From assembly GCA_011087645.1 (NCBI GenBank), contig JAALLF010000002.1:186001-250000 (forward strand): DNA of 64,000 nucleotides. Direction: 5' to 3'. The notes under the pieces are model-generated. The model saw nothing but the letters and a program-made list of their open reading frames with translations. It had not been told where the DNA came from and made no database searches. The DNA is from Alphaproteobacteria bacterium. GTDB lineage: Bacteria > Pseudomonadota > Alphaproteobacteria > UBA6615. The position numbers were made by a program, and so were the translations under genes. Positions 1 to 8,810 of the stretch are shown here, in pieces. The number at the start of each line of letters is the position of its first letter. Positions within the stretch are counted from its first letter, which is position 1.

Positions 1-2
1 GC

Positions 3-410
3 CGCGACGAAGGCCCCCTGCAGGCCGATGTGCGCCTGCGCTGCCGCATGCTTGCCCACGAACAGCTTGGCTCGATCCGCAGCGCCGAGGGCTGCAACGC
101 GGCGCTGGCTGAATATGCCCAGATCGAGGCCGAGGAAATTCCCCGCATGCGTCTGTCCGATGAGGCTAGAAATTCGGAACGGGCCCGGGGGCAGGAATTG
201 GAAAGCGCCCTGTCGGTGACAAACCTCGCGCTACTAGGCCGCCTGCTCGCCACCGCGTCGGTCGCCCGCGAAGAAAGCCGCGGCGCCCACTACCGCACCG
301 ACTTCCCCGATACCGACAACGAGACTTGGAGCGCGGTCACCCACCTGGAACAGGGCCCGGACGGCGAGATCGTTCTCACCAAGGACCCGCTCAAGCAAGC
401 CGCTGGGTGA
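3..410 (+). CDS. Fumarate reductase/succinate dehydrogenase-type flavoprotein, C-terminal fragment
   Basis: This is the 3' end of a gene that begins before the window; the frame is open from base 3 to the TGA at 408-410 (136 codons). The visible part is helical. It carries the stretch SREESRGAHYRTDFP-like (VAREESRGAHYRTDFPDTD), the hallmark of the C-terminal helical domain of the FrdA/SdhA/L-aspartate oxidase flavoprotein family, where the Arg and His near the end act in substrate and FAD handling. The FAD-binding and capping domains lie outside the window. The conserved stretch fits a fumarate reductase-like or aspartate-oxidase-like enzyme, and the substrate cannot be told. The next gene is convergent on the minus strand, only 9 bases away. 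Confidence 0.7.
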   Translation, partial: RDEGPLQADVRLRCRMLAHEQLGSIRSAEGCNAALAEYAQIEAEEIPRMRLSDEARNSERARGQELESALSVTNLALLGRLLATASVAREESRGAHYRTDFPDTDNETWSAVTHLEQGPDGEIVLTKDPLKQAAG

Positions 411-419
411 GTAAGGAAC

Positions 420-1436
420 CTACACATGCTCCATGATGATTTTCATGCGTTGCGGCGCATCGGTGCCGACCATTTCCATCGCCTGGTCGAGTTGATCGAG
501 CGGCAGCACGTCGCTGATCAGCGGTTTTAAATCGACGATGCCGCTGCCCATCAGCTCGAGGCACGCGGCGAAGTCCTTGTCGGTTGCCGCGCGGGCGTTG
601 ATGAACTGAATTTCCTTGAAGTACATGTCGTAGAACGGCAGCGCGCCTTCGGTGTTGGTGTGGATGCCGTAGCCCAGCACCCGGCCGCCGAGGCGCACTA
701 AATCCATCGCCTGGGCCAAGACCGAGAGCTTGCCGGCGGATTCGATGACCAGATCGGCGCCCAGACCGTTGGTGGCGTCAAGCACCAGCTGCTTGGTGTT
801 TTCGTCAGGCGCCAAAGTGAGCGTGGCGCCCAAATCGGCGGCGACTTCGCGCTTCCAGGCGCTGCGGGTAATGCCGATGATGGTCTTGGCGCCCGCCGCC
901 TTGGCGAGCTGCACATGGAGCAATCCGCCGACGCCTAAGCCCAAGATGATAACCGTGTCGCCGGGGGTGATCGCCGCCATGTCCTGGGCGTGCTTGACCG
1001 TGGTCAGCACCTGGATCAGCGGCGCTTCGCGGTCGGAGATCGGGTCGGGCATGGCGAACACGTTCTTCGGCGGTACCGAGACATATTCGGCGAACCCGCC
1101 GTCTTGGTCGCGCCCGATGAGCCCGCCATTAGGGCAAAGCTGGGTCTGGCCGATATTGCAGTGAAAGCAGGCGCCGCAATAGAGCACCGGATCGACGATC
1201 ACCCGCGCGCCCGTCTGGGGGCTATCGGAACCGGGAGCTTCGACCACTTCGCCGATCATCTCGTGACCCATAATCAAGGGGTACTGGGCCGGGATGCCGC
1301 CGGTAAAGATCTTCAGATCGGTGCCGCAAACCCCGGAATGGGTGACCCGTACGACGCTGTCACCGCCATCCGCGTTGGGCTTTTCAACTTCTTCCAGGCT
1401 GACCGCGCTGGGCGCGCCGAGGACCATTGCCTTCAT
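420..1436 (-). CDS. Zinc-dependent alcohol/polyol dehydrogenase (MDR family)
   Basis: A 338-residue medium-chain dehydrogenase that should oxidise an alcohol or polyol with NAD(P). The catalytic zinc site is visible as Cys37 in SGVCGTD and His58-Glu59 in GHEMIGE. The structural zinc site is Cys87, Cys90, Cys93 and Cys101. A Rossmann GLGVGG motif sits near residue 165. Length and order match the threonine/sorbitol dehydrogenase-like branch. The ATG at 1436 is preceded by a strong GGGGAGAG ribosome site. It lies 25 bases downstream of a D-2-hydroxyacid dehydrogenase on the same strand, so the two probably form one transcript and act in successive oxidation steps. The substrate is unknown. Confidence 0.85.
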   Translation of the reverse strand: MKAMVLGAPSAVSLEEVEKPNADGGDSVVRVTHSGVCGTDLKIFTGGIPAQYPLIMGHEMIGEVVEAPGSDSPQTGARVIVDPVLYCGACFHCNIGQTQLCPNGGLIGRDQDGGFAEYVSVPPKNVFAMPDPISDREAPLIQVLTTVKHAQDMAAITPGDTVIILGLGVGGLLHVQLAKAAGAKTIIGITRSAWKREVAADLGATLTLAPDENTKQLVLDATNGLGADLVIESAGKLSVLAQAMDLVRLGGRVLGYGIHTNTEGALPFYDMYFKEIQFINARAATDKDFAACLELMGSGIVDLKPLISDVLPLDQLDQAMEMVGTDAPQRMKIIMEHV

Positions 1437-1461
1437 GACTGTCTCTCCCCGTTGGGTTTAT

Positions 1462-2436
1462 TTAGCCGTCCAACACTTGCGGATTGACCGGGAATTTTGG
1501 CCGCTCGCCGCCCAGCACGGCGGCGACATCGGTGGCCACGGTGGTCTGCAGGTCGAGCAGGGCGTCTTCGGAATAGAAACCGGTATGGGGTGTCAGAATT
1601 ACATCGTCGCGGCCGAACAGCGGGTTGTCGGCGGCCGGCGGTTCCTGCGGTAAGACGTCGAGCGCCGCGCCGCCGATTTCGCCGGCGTCGAGCGCCTTGG
1701 CCAGCGCATCGATGTCGACCAGCGGCCCCCGCGAGGTGTTGATCAGCAGCGCGTCGTTTTTCATTTTCGAAAACGCCTCGGTGCTGAACATATTCTCGGT
1801 TTCCGGGGTCAGCGGCGCGTGCACCGAAATATAGTCCGACTGCGCCAGCAGTTCGTCCAAATCGACCTTCTCGGTATTGTTCTTGGCGAACACATCATCG
1901 GGCGCATAGGGATCGGCGGCGATGGTCTTGATGCCGAAGGCCTGCGCCTTGCCGATGATCGCCTGGGCGATATTGCCGATACCGATCAGGCCCAGGGTGC
2001 GGCCCTTGAAGCGGCGGATCGGCACCACGGCGGGCATTTCCCAGCGCCCGCTATGGACCATCGAATTGGCCAGCGGAATCTTGCGCGCCAGCGCGAGCAG
2101 CGTGGTCATCGCGTGGTCGGAGACTTCGTCGAGGCAATAGAGCGGCGCATAGGTCACCACGATGCCGGCGGCGGTGGCGGCGTCGATGTCGATATTGTCA
2201 GTGCCGACGCCAAACCGGCCGATCACCTTGCAGTTCTCCAGCCCGGCGATCACCTCGGCGGTCATTTGCGCGTAGGTGACGAAGACGGCCTCGGCATTTT
2301 GGGCGACCGCCAGAATATCGTCTTTGCTCGGCGTCGCGGCCCGTTGCAACTCGACGTTTAAGGGCGCAAGCACCTGCTCGGCCGGCTTCCAGTCGGGGAA
2401 TACCGTGTCGGCGATGGCAACCAATAATTTACTCAT
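1462..2436 (-). CDS. D-2-hydroxyacid dehydrogenase (phosphoglycerate dehydrogenase-like)
   Basis: A 324-residue NAD-dependent D-isomer-specific 2-hydroxyacid dehydrogenase. It has the NAD motif GLIGIGNIAQ (about residues 149-158) and the catalytic triad Arg236 in NTSRGP, Glu265 in PQEPP and His284 in TPHTG. It lacks the ACT domain of biosynthetic SerA, so a catabolic 2-ketoacid reductase or hydroxyacid oxidase role is more likely than serine synthesis. I chose the ATG at 2436 (MSKLLVAIADT) over an upstream in-frame start at 2502, because an AAGAGGATAAA ribosome site precedes it and the 22 extra residues do not resemble the family. It probably shares a transcript with the zinc alcohol dehydrogenase. 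Confidence 0.85.
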   Translation of the reverse strand: MSKLLVAIADTVFPDWKPAEQVLAPLNVELQRAATPSKDDILAVAQNAEAVFVTYAQMTAEVIAGLENCKVIGRFGVGTDNIDIDAATAAGIVVTYAPLYCLDEVSDHAMTTLLALARKIPLANSMVHSGRWEMPAVVPIRRFKGRTLGLIGIGNIAQAIIGKAQAFGIKTIAADPYAPDDVFAKNNTEKVDLDELLAQSDYISVHAPLTPETENMFSTEAFSKMKNDALLINTSRGPLVDIDALAKALDAGEIGGAALDVLPQEPPAADNPLFGRDDVILTPHTGFYSEDALLDLQTTVATDVAAVLGGERPKFPVNPQVLDG

Positions 2437-2587
2437 TTTATCCTCTTGTCTCGTGTTGCAAACGGGAAGACCCAGGCCCAGCGGTCGAGACCGGAAGGTC
2501 ATGGTACTTGGTACTGGGCACCGGGGGCTGGATATAAAATAAAAAGAGCGGCGAGGCTATCCCGCACCTGAAATTCACGGGCCTAAA

Positions 2588-3610
2588 TCACGAATGCGCC
2601 GCGTGCAGCCAAACGCCGTCGTCGCGGGTTTGCCGGTCGATGCGGCCTAGGCTGATCAAATGGTTGAGATGGGCCAGGGTTTCGGTGACTGCCAAGCTGG
2701 ACTGCAGTCCATCGAGGTCGCGCGAGAAGGATTGCCGGGCGACGCCGTAGGCCGTCGACGGCGCGTCGCACACCCCCGCCATCTGGTCGAGGCGTTCGTC
2801 GTGATGCGAGGCGAGCTGGTCGAGGCGAAAATGCAGCCCGTAAAAAGGTTCATTGTGCGAGGGCAGAATAAGTGTTGTGTCGGGCAATTTGGCGCGGAAC
2901 GCCGCCGTGGTGACCAGAAAATCGCCTAACGGGTTGTCGCCGCCATCGCCGGGGAACAGCGAGACGTTGGGCGATATGCGCGGCAGCACCTGATCGCCGG
3001 CGATCAGCACGTCGAGCTCGGCGCAAAATAGCGACACATGTTCCGGCGCATGGCCGCGTCCGATCAAGACTTCCCACGTCTGGCCGCCGATATCGAAGGT
3101 CATGCCGTCGCTCAAGGTGGTGTGCAGATCGGGGGTCGGGCTCATGCGGCTGTTATAGCCGGACCATAGCGAATGGGTTTCCGCGATCATGTCACCGGGA
3201 CAGCCGGCCTGATGAAAGAACGACAACACGTCTTCCGACCAGGCGGGGTCGGGACCGCCGGCGAGCAGGCGGGTGCGCTTCCATTCCAGATCGCTCATCC
3301 ACAGTTGCGAGGCGAAACGGTCGGTCAGCCAACCGGCCAGGCCGGCGTGATCGGAATGGAAGTGGGTGACGATGATGCGCTTGATCGGCCGCCGGCCGAG
3401 ATGGTTGTCGATGATTTCAAGCCAGGCCTGGCGGGCCTCGTCCATCGCCATGCCGGTATCGACCAGGGTCCAGCCGTCGCCATCTTCGAGCAGCCACAGA
3501 TTGATGTGATTGAGGCGAAACGGCAGCGGCATGCGCAGCCAGAATATGCCGGGCGCCACCGGCTGTAACGCGCCGGCGTCGGGTATGGTTTCGAACGGGT
3601 AGGTTATCAT
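2588..3610 (-). CDS. MBL-fold metallo-hydrolase
   Basis: A 340-residue metallo-beta-lactamase-fold hydrolase. The HxHxDH dinuclear-metal motif is clear at about residues 83-88 (HFHSDH), followed by the later ligands His in GRGHAPEH, Asp in AGDQV and His in PSHNEP. A long C-terminal helical region follows, with the winged-helix-like stretch common in the glyoxalase II/LACTB2-type group. These proteins hydrolyse thioesters, lactones or phosphodiesters, and nothing here fixes the substrate. No strong ribosome site precedes the ATG, so the start is less certain. The FAH-family gene lies upstream on the same strand, but a terminator-like hairpin separates them. Confidence 0.8.
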   Translation of the reverse strand: MITYPFETIPDAGALQPVAPGIFWLRMPLPFRLNHINLWLLEDGDGWTLVDTGMAMDEARQAWLEIIDNHLGRRPIKRIIVTHFHSDHAGLAGWLTDRFASQLWMSDLEWKRTRLLAGGPDPAWSEDVLSFFHQAGCPGDMIAETHSLWSGYNSRMSPTPDLHTTLSDGMTFDIGGQTWEVLIGRGHAPEHVSLFCAELDVLIAGDQVLPRISPNVSLFPGDGGDNPLGDFLVTTAAFRAKLPDTTLILPSHNEPFYGLHFRLDQLASHHDERLDQMAGVCDAPSTAYGVARQSFSRDLDGLQSSLAVTETLAHLNHLISLGRIDRQTRDDGVWLHAAHS

Positions 3611-3620
3611 CGGCCTATAC

Positions 3621-3680
3621 CATCAGGCGCGGCTGGCAAAGGGAAGGGGCCGCACGACGCGGCCCCCGGTTTGCCTGATG
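3621..3680 (-). terminator. Nested hairpin downstream of the FAH-family gene
   Basis: An outer pair CATCAGGC/GCCTGATG (3621-3628 with 3673-3680) and an inner pair GGCAAA/TTTGCC enclose a GC-rich stem GGGGCCGC-ACGAC-GCGGCCCC (3646-3666). On the minus strand the GC stem is followed by CTTCCCTTT, which is only moderately U-rich. It sits just after the stop of the gene at 3690-4538 and before the MBL gene, which fits a transcription terminator. Confidence 0.55.
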
Positions 3681-3689
3681 TCGCAAGTC

Positions 3690-4538
3690 CTACTTGGCTT
3701 TATATTTGACCACCTTGCTGCGATGCTCGCCGAGCCCCTCGACGCCGCAGGTCACCACGTCGCCGGCCTTGAGGTAGACGTTGGGTTTCATGCCATAGCC
3801 AACACCCGACGGCGTGCCGGTGTAGATGACATCGCCGGGGAACAGGGTGATCATCTTGCTCATATTGCTGATGATCGCGGCGCAGCCGAAAATCATGTCC
3901 GACGTGTTTTCATCCTGATAGCGGTTGCCGTTCACTTCCAGCCACAGGTTGAGTTTTTGCGGGTTACCCACTTCATCGGAAGTCACCAACCACGGGCCGA
4001 GCGGCGCGAAGGTGTCCGGGCTCTTGCCCATGATCCACTGCAGGCCGCCATGCTCGATCAAGAAGGCGCGCTCGGAGACTTCGTTGCCGGTGGCGTAGCC
4101 GGCGACATAGCTCAGCGCGTCGCGCTTGCTGACATGCTGCGCCTTGCGGCCCATGACCAGGCAAAGCTCGATTTCCCAGTCGGTCTTTTTCGAGCCTTTC
4201 GGCAGGACGATATTATCCCGGTGGCCGGTCAGTTCGCAGGTCTTGGTAAAGACGAACGGCTCGCTGGGGACTTTCGCGTTCGCTTCGGCGGCGTGCTTGG
4301 CATAGTTCAGCGCGATCGCAAATGTGCGGCGCGGCACTACCGGCGGGCCGAGGCGCGGGCGGCCTTTGACCAGGGGCAGGCGCTTCTCATTCAGCTTGGT
4401 GATTTTGCGCAAACTGGCCGGCGATAAGTTGGCGCCATTGAAGTCGTCGACGACTTTCGAGAGATCGCGAATCTTACCGTCGCTGTCGAGAAGGCCGGGC
4501 TTTTCTTTGCCGGCGGGTCCATAACGTAACAGTTTCAT
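3690..4538 (-). CDS. Fumarylacetoacetate hydrolase (FAH) family protein
   Basis: A 282-residue FAH-superfamily enzyme, which cleaves C-C bonds in diketoacids or hydrates, decarboxylates or tautomerises related acids. The family core is present: NYAKHAAE, PFVFTKTCELTGHRDNI, DWEIELCLVMGRKA with the metal-binding acidic residues, GNEVSERA, and the C-terminal FPGDVIYTGTPSGVGYG followed by LKAGDVV. The N-terminal 70 residues are the short lid typical of 2-hydroxyhepta-2,4-diene-1,7-dioate isomerase-like members. A strong GGGGG ribosome site precedes the ATG. The neighbouring dehydrogenases suggest a catabolic locus for an organic acid, which is inference only. Confidence 0.85.
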   Translation of the reverse strand: MKLLRYGPAGKEKPGLLDSDGKIRDLSKVVDDFNGANLSPASLRKITKLNEKRLPLVKGRPRLGPPVVPRRTFAIALNYAKHAAEANAKVPSEPFVFTKTCELTGHRDNIVLPKGSKKTDWEIELCLVMGRKAQHVSKRDALSYVAGYATGNEVSERAFLIEHGGLQWIMGKSPDTFAPLGPWLVTSDEVGNPQKLNLWLEVNGNRYQDENTSDMIFGCAAIISNMSKMITLFPGDVIYTGTPSGVGYGMKPNVYLKAGDVVTCGVEGLGEHRSKVVKYKAK

Positions 4539-4703
4539 TATCTGCCCCCTGGATGTTTATGCGATGAGAACACCGGTCGCGACGGCGCCGGTTAAAATTG
4601 AGCGATGGTTGTAGCGTGCCGCGGTGTTTAAGGAAACCGCCGCTGGTGCATCGGTATCGCTCGGCCCATGCGTCCCGGTGTCACGTGTCCGGCCGCGATC
4701 GGA

Positions 4704-5780
4704 TCAGCTCAGTTTCTTCGCAACCTTCGGCAGGGCTGCCGTGAAGTCGGCCTCGTCGAGCGCCGGTCCTTTCAGGGTAAGCCGCTTGTGCGCCGGCAGC
4801 GGCATCGGCGCGCCGCTTCGCGCGTCATAGGCGATTGCCGCCACTTCCATCAGAGACTCCGCCCCGTCGGCCAATCCTTGCATGCGCGTCACGTCGAACC
4901 CGTCGGGTTGCTGCATGGTGGCGATAAAAACGTCTCTTCCTTGCAGAATGAGCCAGGCGCGGAAAGCCAGAAAGGCGTCGTCCGAGCAACCGTCCTGCAG
5001 GAGATAAGCGAGCGCCCAGATGTCGCTGCGATAGCTCTCGGCCATGCGGGTCTGCACAAACCTATGGAACGCCTTGATGGCGGCCGGCTTGAACTGGGTT
5101 AGCCGCTCGGTAATCGCCTCGATGCGCTCACCGAAGGGCGCACCGTCGTCCAGGCCGGTTTCGATAATCTCCCAGAACAGGGGCTCGTCCATTTTGCGGC
5201 CATCGGGTTTGCCGGCCGGCGGGCGACGGGTCTCTTGCTTTACATCGGTCATGTCGCCGCGCAGCCTGGCGCGCTCGCCTTCGCCCGCGCTGACGGTCTC
5301 CAGGACTTCGCCATAGGCCGCCATGATCTCCAGCAGCAGCGGTTTATACCCATCGATTCGGGTGCGAAGGCCGTGATTGTCTTTGTCCTGGCCGAGCGCG
5401 GCAAGATACCGCCAATAGGTCCCCTTCAAGAGGGCGATGTGGTGGCGCCACAGGCGCTTCGTGCGGGTGGACTGGCCGAGTTCGGTGAAACGCGCCATGA
5501 CGTGGCGCGCCGCGTCATCGGGCCAGTCGAAAGCAATCTCTCCGGACGCCGTATAATAGCGCTCGATCTCGTCGTAGAGACCGCGCTCGAAATAGCATTC
5601 TTCGATGAACCGGCGACCCGCCTCGGGCAGGCCCATGGTCGCCAGCGACTGTCCTTGCGTCCGCTCAATCTCGCCGCGCTCGAGCATCTCCACGAGGACG
5701 TCCTCATAGCGTTCGAGATCCTTGTCGAGGCTCTTATATTGCGGGATGAAATCCCGAACCACGTCGTTTTCCAGTGGCAT
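4704..5780 (-). CDS. DUF4240-containing protein of unknown function
   Basis: A 358-residue soluble protein. The second half (about residues 195-300), starting at a DEPLFWEIIE motif and running through RLTQFKPAAIKAFHRFV, SDIWALAYLL and DDAFLAFRAWLILQGRDVF, has the pattern of the DUF4240 family. The first half is an acidic, helix-rich region without recognisable motifs, including a WRHHIALLKGTYWRYLA stretch. No signal peptide or membrane segment is visible. It begins 21 bases after the DOPA-dioxygenase-like gene on the same strand, so the two are probably cotranscribed. The function is unknown. Confidence 0.7.
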   Translation of the reverse strand: MPLENDVVRDFIPQYKSLDKDLERYEDVLVEMLERGEIERTQGQSLATMGLPEAGRRFIEECYFERGLYDEIERYYTASGEIAFDWPDDAARHVMARFTELGQSTRTKRLWRHHIALLKGTYWRYLAALGQDKDNHGLRTRIDGYKPLLLEIMAAYGEVLETVSAGEGERARLRGDMTDVKQETRRPPAGKPDGRKMDEPLFWEIIETGLDDGAPFGERIEAITERLTQFKPAAIKAFHRFVQTRMAESYRSDIWALAYLLQDGCSDDAFLAFRAWLILQGRDVFIATMQQPDGFDVTRMQGLADGAESLMEVAAIAYDARSGAPMPLPAHKRLTLKGPALDEADFTAALPKVAKKLS

Positions 5781-5801
5781 CGCGCTCGTGTTCCCGGCCG
5801 G

Positions 5802-6152
5802 TTAGCGGCGTTGACGGAACCGGTCGAGGCGCAGCTTAATCGTGTCGCCCAGCCAGATGGCGAAATCGGAATGATCGATCAGGTCGTCGCCGGTTTCCGG
5901 ATGCACCAGGATCGAAAGCCCCTCGCGGTTGAGCGCCAGCCATGGCACCAGCTCGGCGAAGAGGTCGGTTTCGAAGGCCACCTGATACATGCTGACAGGG
6001 TGCGGCCCGACGGCTTCGTCGTGCCAACGCCCGAGTACCGTATCGAACCGGGCGCCGATGCGCCGGCGCAGGCGGGCGGCGGTCTTTTTGCTGTCGGCGT
6101 CGTAATAGACGTGGGCGTGATAGCCGGTGATCTGTGGGCTTCGTTTACTCAT
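5802..6152 (-). CDS. DOPA 4,5-dioxygenase family protein
   Basis: A 116-residue protein matching the small DOPA-like dioxygenase family by length and motifs: GYHAHVYYD near residue 10, GPHPVSMYQVAF in the middle and LSILVHPETGDDLIDHSDFAIWLG toward the end. The histidines of HAH and of HPETGDxxxDH are the expected metal or catalytic residues. Characterised fungal and bacterial members cleave catechol-type rings extradiolically. The natural substrate of bacterial homologues such as this is often unknown. It is transcribed divergently from egtB and probably with the DUF4240 gene. Confidence 0.8.
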   Translation of the reverse strand: MSKRSPQITGYHAHVYYDADSKKTAARLRRRIGARFDTVLGRWHDEAVGPHPVSMYQVAFETDLFAELVPWLALNREGLSILVHPETGDDLIDHSDFAIWLGDTIKLRLDRFRQRR

Positions 6153-6418
6153 GGCGATGAAAGTAGTTCGTGTGGCGCCGACGTCAACAGAAGCGTTTTG
6201 AAAGAAATATGCACATCTGGCAGTTGACGCGGTGCGCGTCGGATTGTTTTACTTCGCCCAGCCGTCGATTCTGGCCCTTCTGGCGCGGAATTGGTTCACG
6301 AGCTTGTTGCCTGTTGCCGTGGATGTTGCGTGCCGCAAAGCACGAACGTCCCGCCAGGTATCCGGGGCGATACCGCAAGACGGCATATGCGGATATCGAC
6401 GCCAGCGGGGAAGGAATT

Positions 6419-7717
6419 TTGGCTTCGACTGTGCCCGCGCCTAGCGTTCTCGCGGCTCATCCTGAAGACCGTGGTCAGTTGCTGTCCCATTACCTGTGGG
6501 TTCGCGGCGAGACTGAACGACTGGCGGCGCCCTTGTCGGAAGAGGACCAGGTCGTCCAGTCGATGCCCGATGCCAGCCCGACGAAATGGCACCGCGCCCA
6601 CGTTACCTGGTTTTTCGAAACGCTCGTTCTTATTCCCCACGCGCGCGGCTACCAGCCGTTCCGCGATCAGTTCATCTATCTGTTCAATTCCTATTATGAA
6701 ACCGTTGGCGAACGCCATCCGCGGCCCGAGCGCGGATTGTTGACACGGCCCACGGCGGCCGAGATTGCCGACTATCGGCGCCATGTCGATGACGCGATGG
6801 CGGCATTTATTGAGACGGCTGACGCGGCGGCATGGGACATCGCCGGGTCGCTGGTTGTCCTGGGACTGCACCACGAACAGCAGCATCAAGAGCTGTTGCT
6901 GATGGATATCTTGCACGCCTTTTCGCGCAATGCCACCAACCCGGCCTATCAGAGCTACCGCGCGTCGCCGGCCCGTGAAGCGCCGGCCCTGTCTTGGTTC
7001 GATTATGACGGCGGCGTTCACGAGATCGGCCATGCCGGCGCCGACTTTGCGTTCGATAATGAAGGGCCGCAGCACAAGGTGTTCGCGGCGCCGTTCCGCT
7101 TGGCCTCGCGGCTGGTGACCAACGCCGAATGGAAGGCCTTTATGGCCGATGATGGTTATCGGCGCCCCGAACTGTGGCTGTCGGACGGCTGGGCGACGGT
7201 GCAGCAGGCGGGCTGGGGCGCGCCGCTTTACTGGCAGCAGGTCGATGACACTTGGTGCGCGATGTCCCTGTCGGGTTTGCAACAGATCAACGATCAAGCG
7301 CCGGTCTGCCATGTTAGCCTGTACGAGGCCGATGCCTATGCGCGCTGGGCGGGCAAGCGCCTGCCCAATGAAGCCGAATGGGAGATCGCCGCGCAGCCCT
7401 TGCCGGTCGAGGGAAACTTCCAAGGTGACGGCTTATTACGGACGGCGCCGGCAACGGGCGCTAGTCGTGAAGCGCCGGAACAGATGTTTGGTGACGTTTG
7501 GGAGTGGACCCAGAGCTCTTATGGCCCACATCCCGGGTTCAAGCCGGTTGCCGGCGCGGTGGGCGAATACAACGGAAAATTCATGTCGAGCCAGATGGTG
7601 TTACGTGGTGGCGCGTGCGTTACCCCCCAAGGGCATACACGCGCGAGCTACCGCAATTTCTTCTATCCCCCGATGCGTTGGCAGTTTTCCGGCGTGCGCC
7701 TGGCAGATGACGGATGA
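6419..7717 (+). CDS. egtB: Ergothioneine biosynthesis sulfoxide synthase EgtB
   Basis: EgtB is the non-haem iron enzyme that joins a thiol donor (gamma-glutamylcysteine or cysteine) to hercynine with O2 to make a sulfoxide. The N-terminal DinB-like domain carries the iron ligands: His in KWHRAH and the pair in HHEQQHQE. The C-terminal half is a formylglycine-enzyme/sulfatase-modifying fold with DVWEWTQSSYGP and VLRGGACVTP. The frame is open far upstream (to 6170), but residues before about 6419 are arginine- and cysteine-rich and unlike EgtB. The proposed TTG at 6419 follows a GGGGAAGGAA purine run; a GTG at 6431 and an ATG at 6323 remain possible. The stop overlaps the start of egtD (ATGA). 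Confidence 0.88.
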   Translation: MASTVPAPSVLAAHPEDRGQLLSHYLWVRGETERLAAPLSEEDQVVQSMPDASPTKWHRAHVTWFFETLVLIPHARGYQPFRDQFIYLFNSYYETVGERHPRPERGLLTRPTAAEIADYRRHVDDAMAAFIETADAAAWDIAGSLVVLGLHHEQQHQELLLMDILHAFSRNATNPAYQSYRASPAREAPALSWFDYDGGVHEIGHAGADFAFDNEGPQHKVFAAPFRLASRLVTNAEWKAFMADDGYRRPELWLSDGWATVQQAGWGAPLYWQQVDDTWCAMSLSGLQQINDQAPVCHVSLYEADAYARWAGKRLPNEAEWEIAAQPLPVEGNFQGDGLLRTAPATGASREAPEQMFGDVWEWTQSSYGPHPGFKPVAGAVGEYNGKFMSSQMVLRGGACVTPQGHTRASYRNFFYPPMRWQFSGVRLADDG

Positions 7718-8697
7718 GCGATACCGCCGAACTAGAGCTCGGACCGCTGCACGATTATTATGAGTTCGAACACGCCGACGAGGATTTTCGCGCTGCCATT
7801 GTCGACGGCCTGTCGCAACCTCAGAAGCGGCTATCCAGCAAGTATTTCTATGACGAGCGCGGGTCGAAGCTGTTCGATCAGATCACCGAATTGCCGGAAT
7901 ATTATCCCACCCGTACCGAAACGGCGATGTTGCGCGCCCATGCCGGCGAATTCGCCGAGCTGATCGGGCCCCATGCCAGCTTGGTCGAGTTCGGCAGCGG
8001 GTCCAGCACCAAGGTGCGTATCCTGCTCGACGCGCTAGAGACGCCGGCTGGCTACGTCCCGATCGATATATCGCGCGAACATTTGATCGAGTCGGCCAAG
8101 GACCTGGCCGACGCCTATCCCGATCTGATGGTGGTGCCGATCGCCGCCGATTATACCCAGCCGCTGGAACTTCCCGATATTGCCGGCGAAGTGGTGCGCA
8201 TCGGCTTCTTCCCAGGCTCGACGATCGGCAATTTTACCTATGGCGAGGCGGTCGAATTCCTGCGCAACGCGGCCACCGAGCTGGGCACCGATAACGGGTT
8301 GCTCATCGGTGTGGATTTGAAAAAAGACATCGATATCTTGCGCGCCGCCTACAATGACGCGGCGGGGGTCACGGCGGAGTTCAATCTGAATATCCTGCGC
8401 CACATAAACCGCGAACTGGGCGCCGACTTCGACCTCGACGGGTTTACCCACGATGCGCGCTGGCACGACGATAAAGGCCGCATCGAAATGCACTTGGTGA
8501 GTAAGTGCGATCAGAGTGTCGATATCGATGGCCACAAATTCGATTTCGTCGCTGGGGAATCGATCCATACGGAAGATTCCCACAAATATACGATCGACGG
8601 TTTTCACGCGCTGGCGGCGGAAGCGGGGTGGCGCGCATTTCGCCATTGGATCGACGCTGACGAGCTGTTTTCGATCCATTATTTGCGGGTCGCTTAG
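7714..8697 (+). CDS. egtD: L-histidine N-alpha-methyltransferase EgtD
   Basis: EgtD trimethylates histidine with S-adenosylmethionine to give hercynine, the substrate of EgtB. The protein is 327 residues, the usual length. It carries the family signature KYFYDERGSKLFDQITELPEYYPTRTE (about 43-69, shown here by its ends), the SAM loop VEFGSGSSTK (91-100), IGFFPGSTIGNF, and the C-terminal substrate region with HTEDSHKY. It overlaps egtB by four bases, so the two steps are translationally coupled. No gene for EgtA, EgtC or the EgtE lyase is in this window, so the thiol donor and final cleavage enzyme must be encoded elsewhere or replaced. Confidence 0.95.
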   Translation: MSDTAELELGPLHDYYEFEHADEDFRAAIVDGLSQPQKRLSSKYFYDERGSKLFDQITELPEYYPTRTETAMLRAHAGEFAELIGPHASLVEFGSGSSTKVRILLDALETPAGYVPIDISREHLIESAKDLADAYPDLMVVPIAADYTQPLELPDIAGEVVRIGFFPGSTIGNFTYGEAVEFLRNAATELGTDNGLLIGVDLKKDIDILRAAYNDAAGVTAEFNLNILRHINRELGADFDLDGFTHDARWHDDKGRIEMHLVSKCDQSVDIDGHKFDFVAGESIHTEDSHKYTIDGFHALAAEAGWRAFRHWIDADELFSIHYLRVA

Positions 8698-8810
8698 CGA
8701 CAGTACGAACCTCGCGGTTTAGGGTCGACGAAAGGCTGATAAGAGCCGTCGCAATTCGGCCAAAATCCTGCCTGCTTTTGCCGGTAATGTCGGCGCCGAT
8801 CACAAGGTGA

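Noticed and set aside
3678..4427. Long plus-strand open frame opposite the FAH-family gene
   Set aside because: It lies antisense within a well-supported gene, lacks a good ribosome site and has no recognisable motif; GC-rich codon bias opens such frames throughout the window (also 5235-6227, 6296-7423, 40500-41525, 41583-42278).
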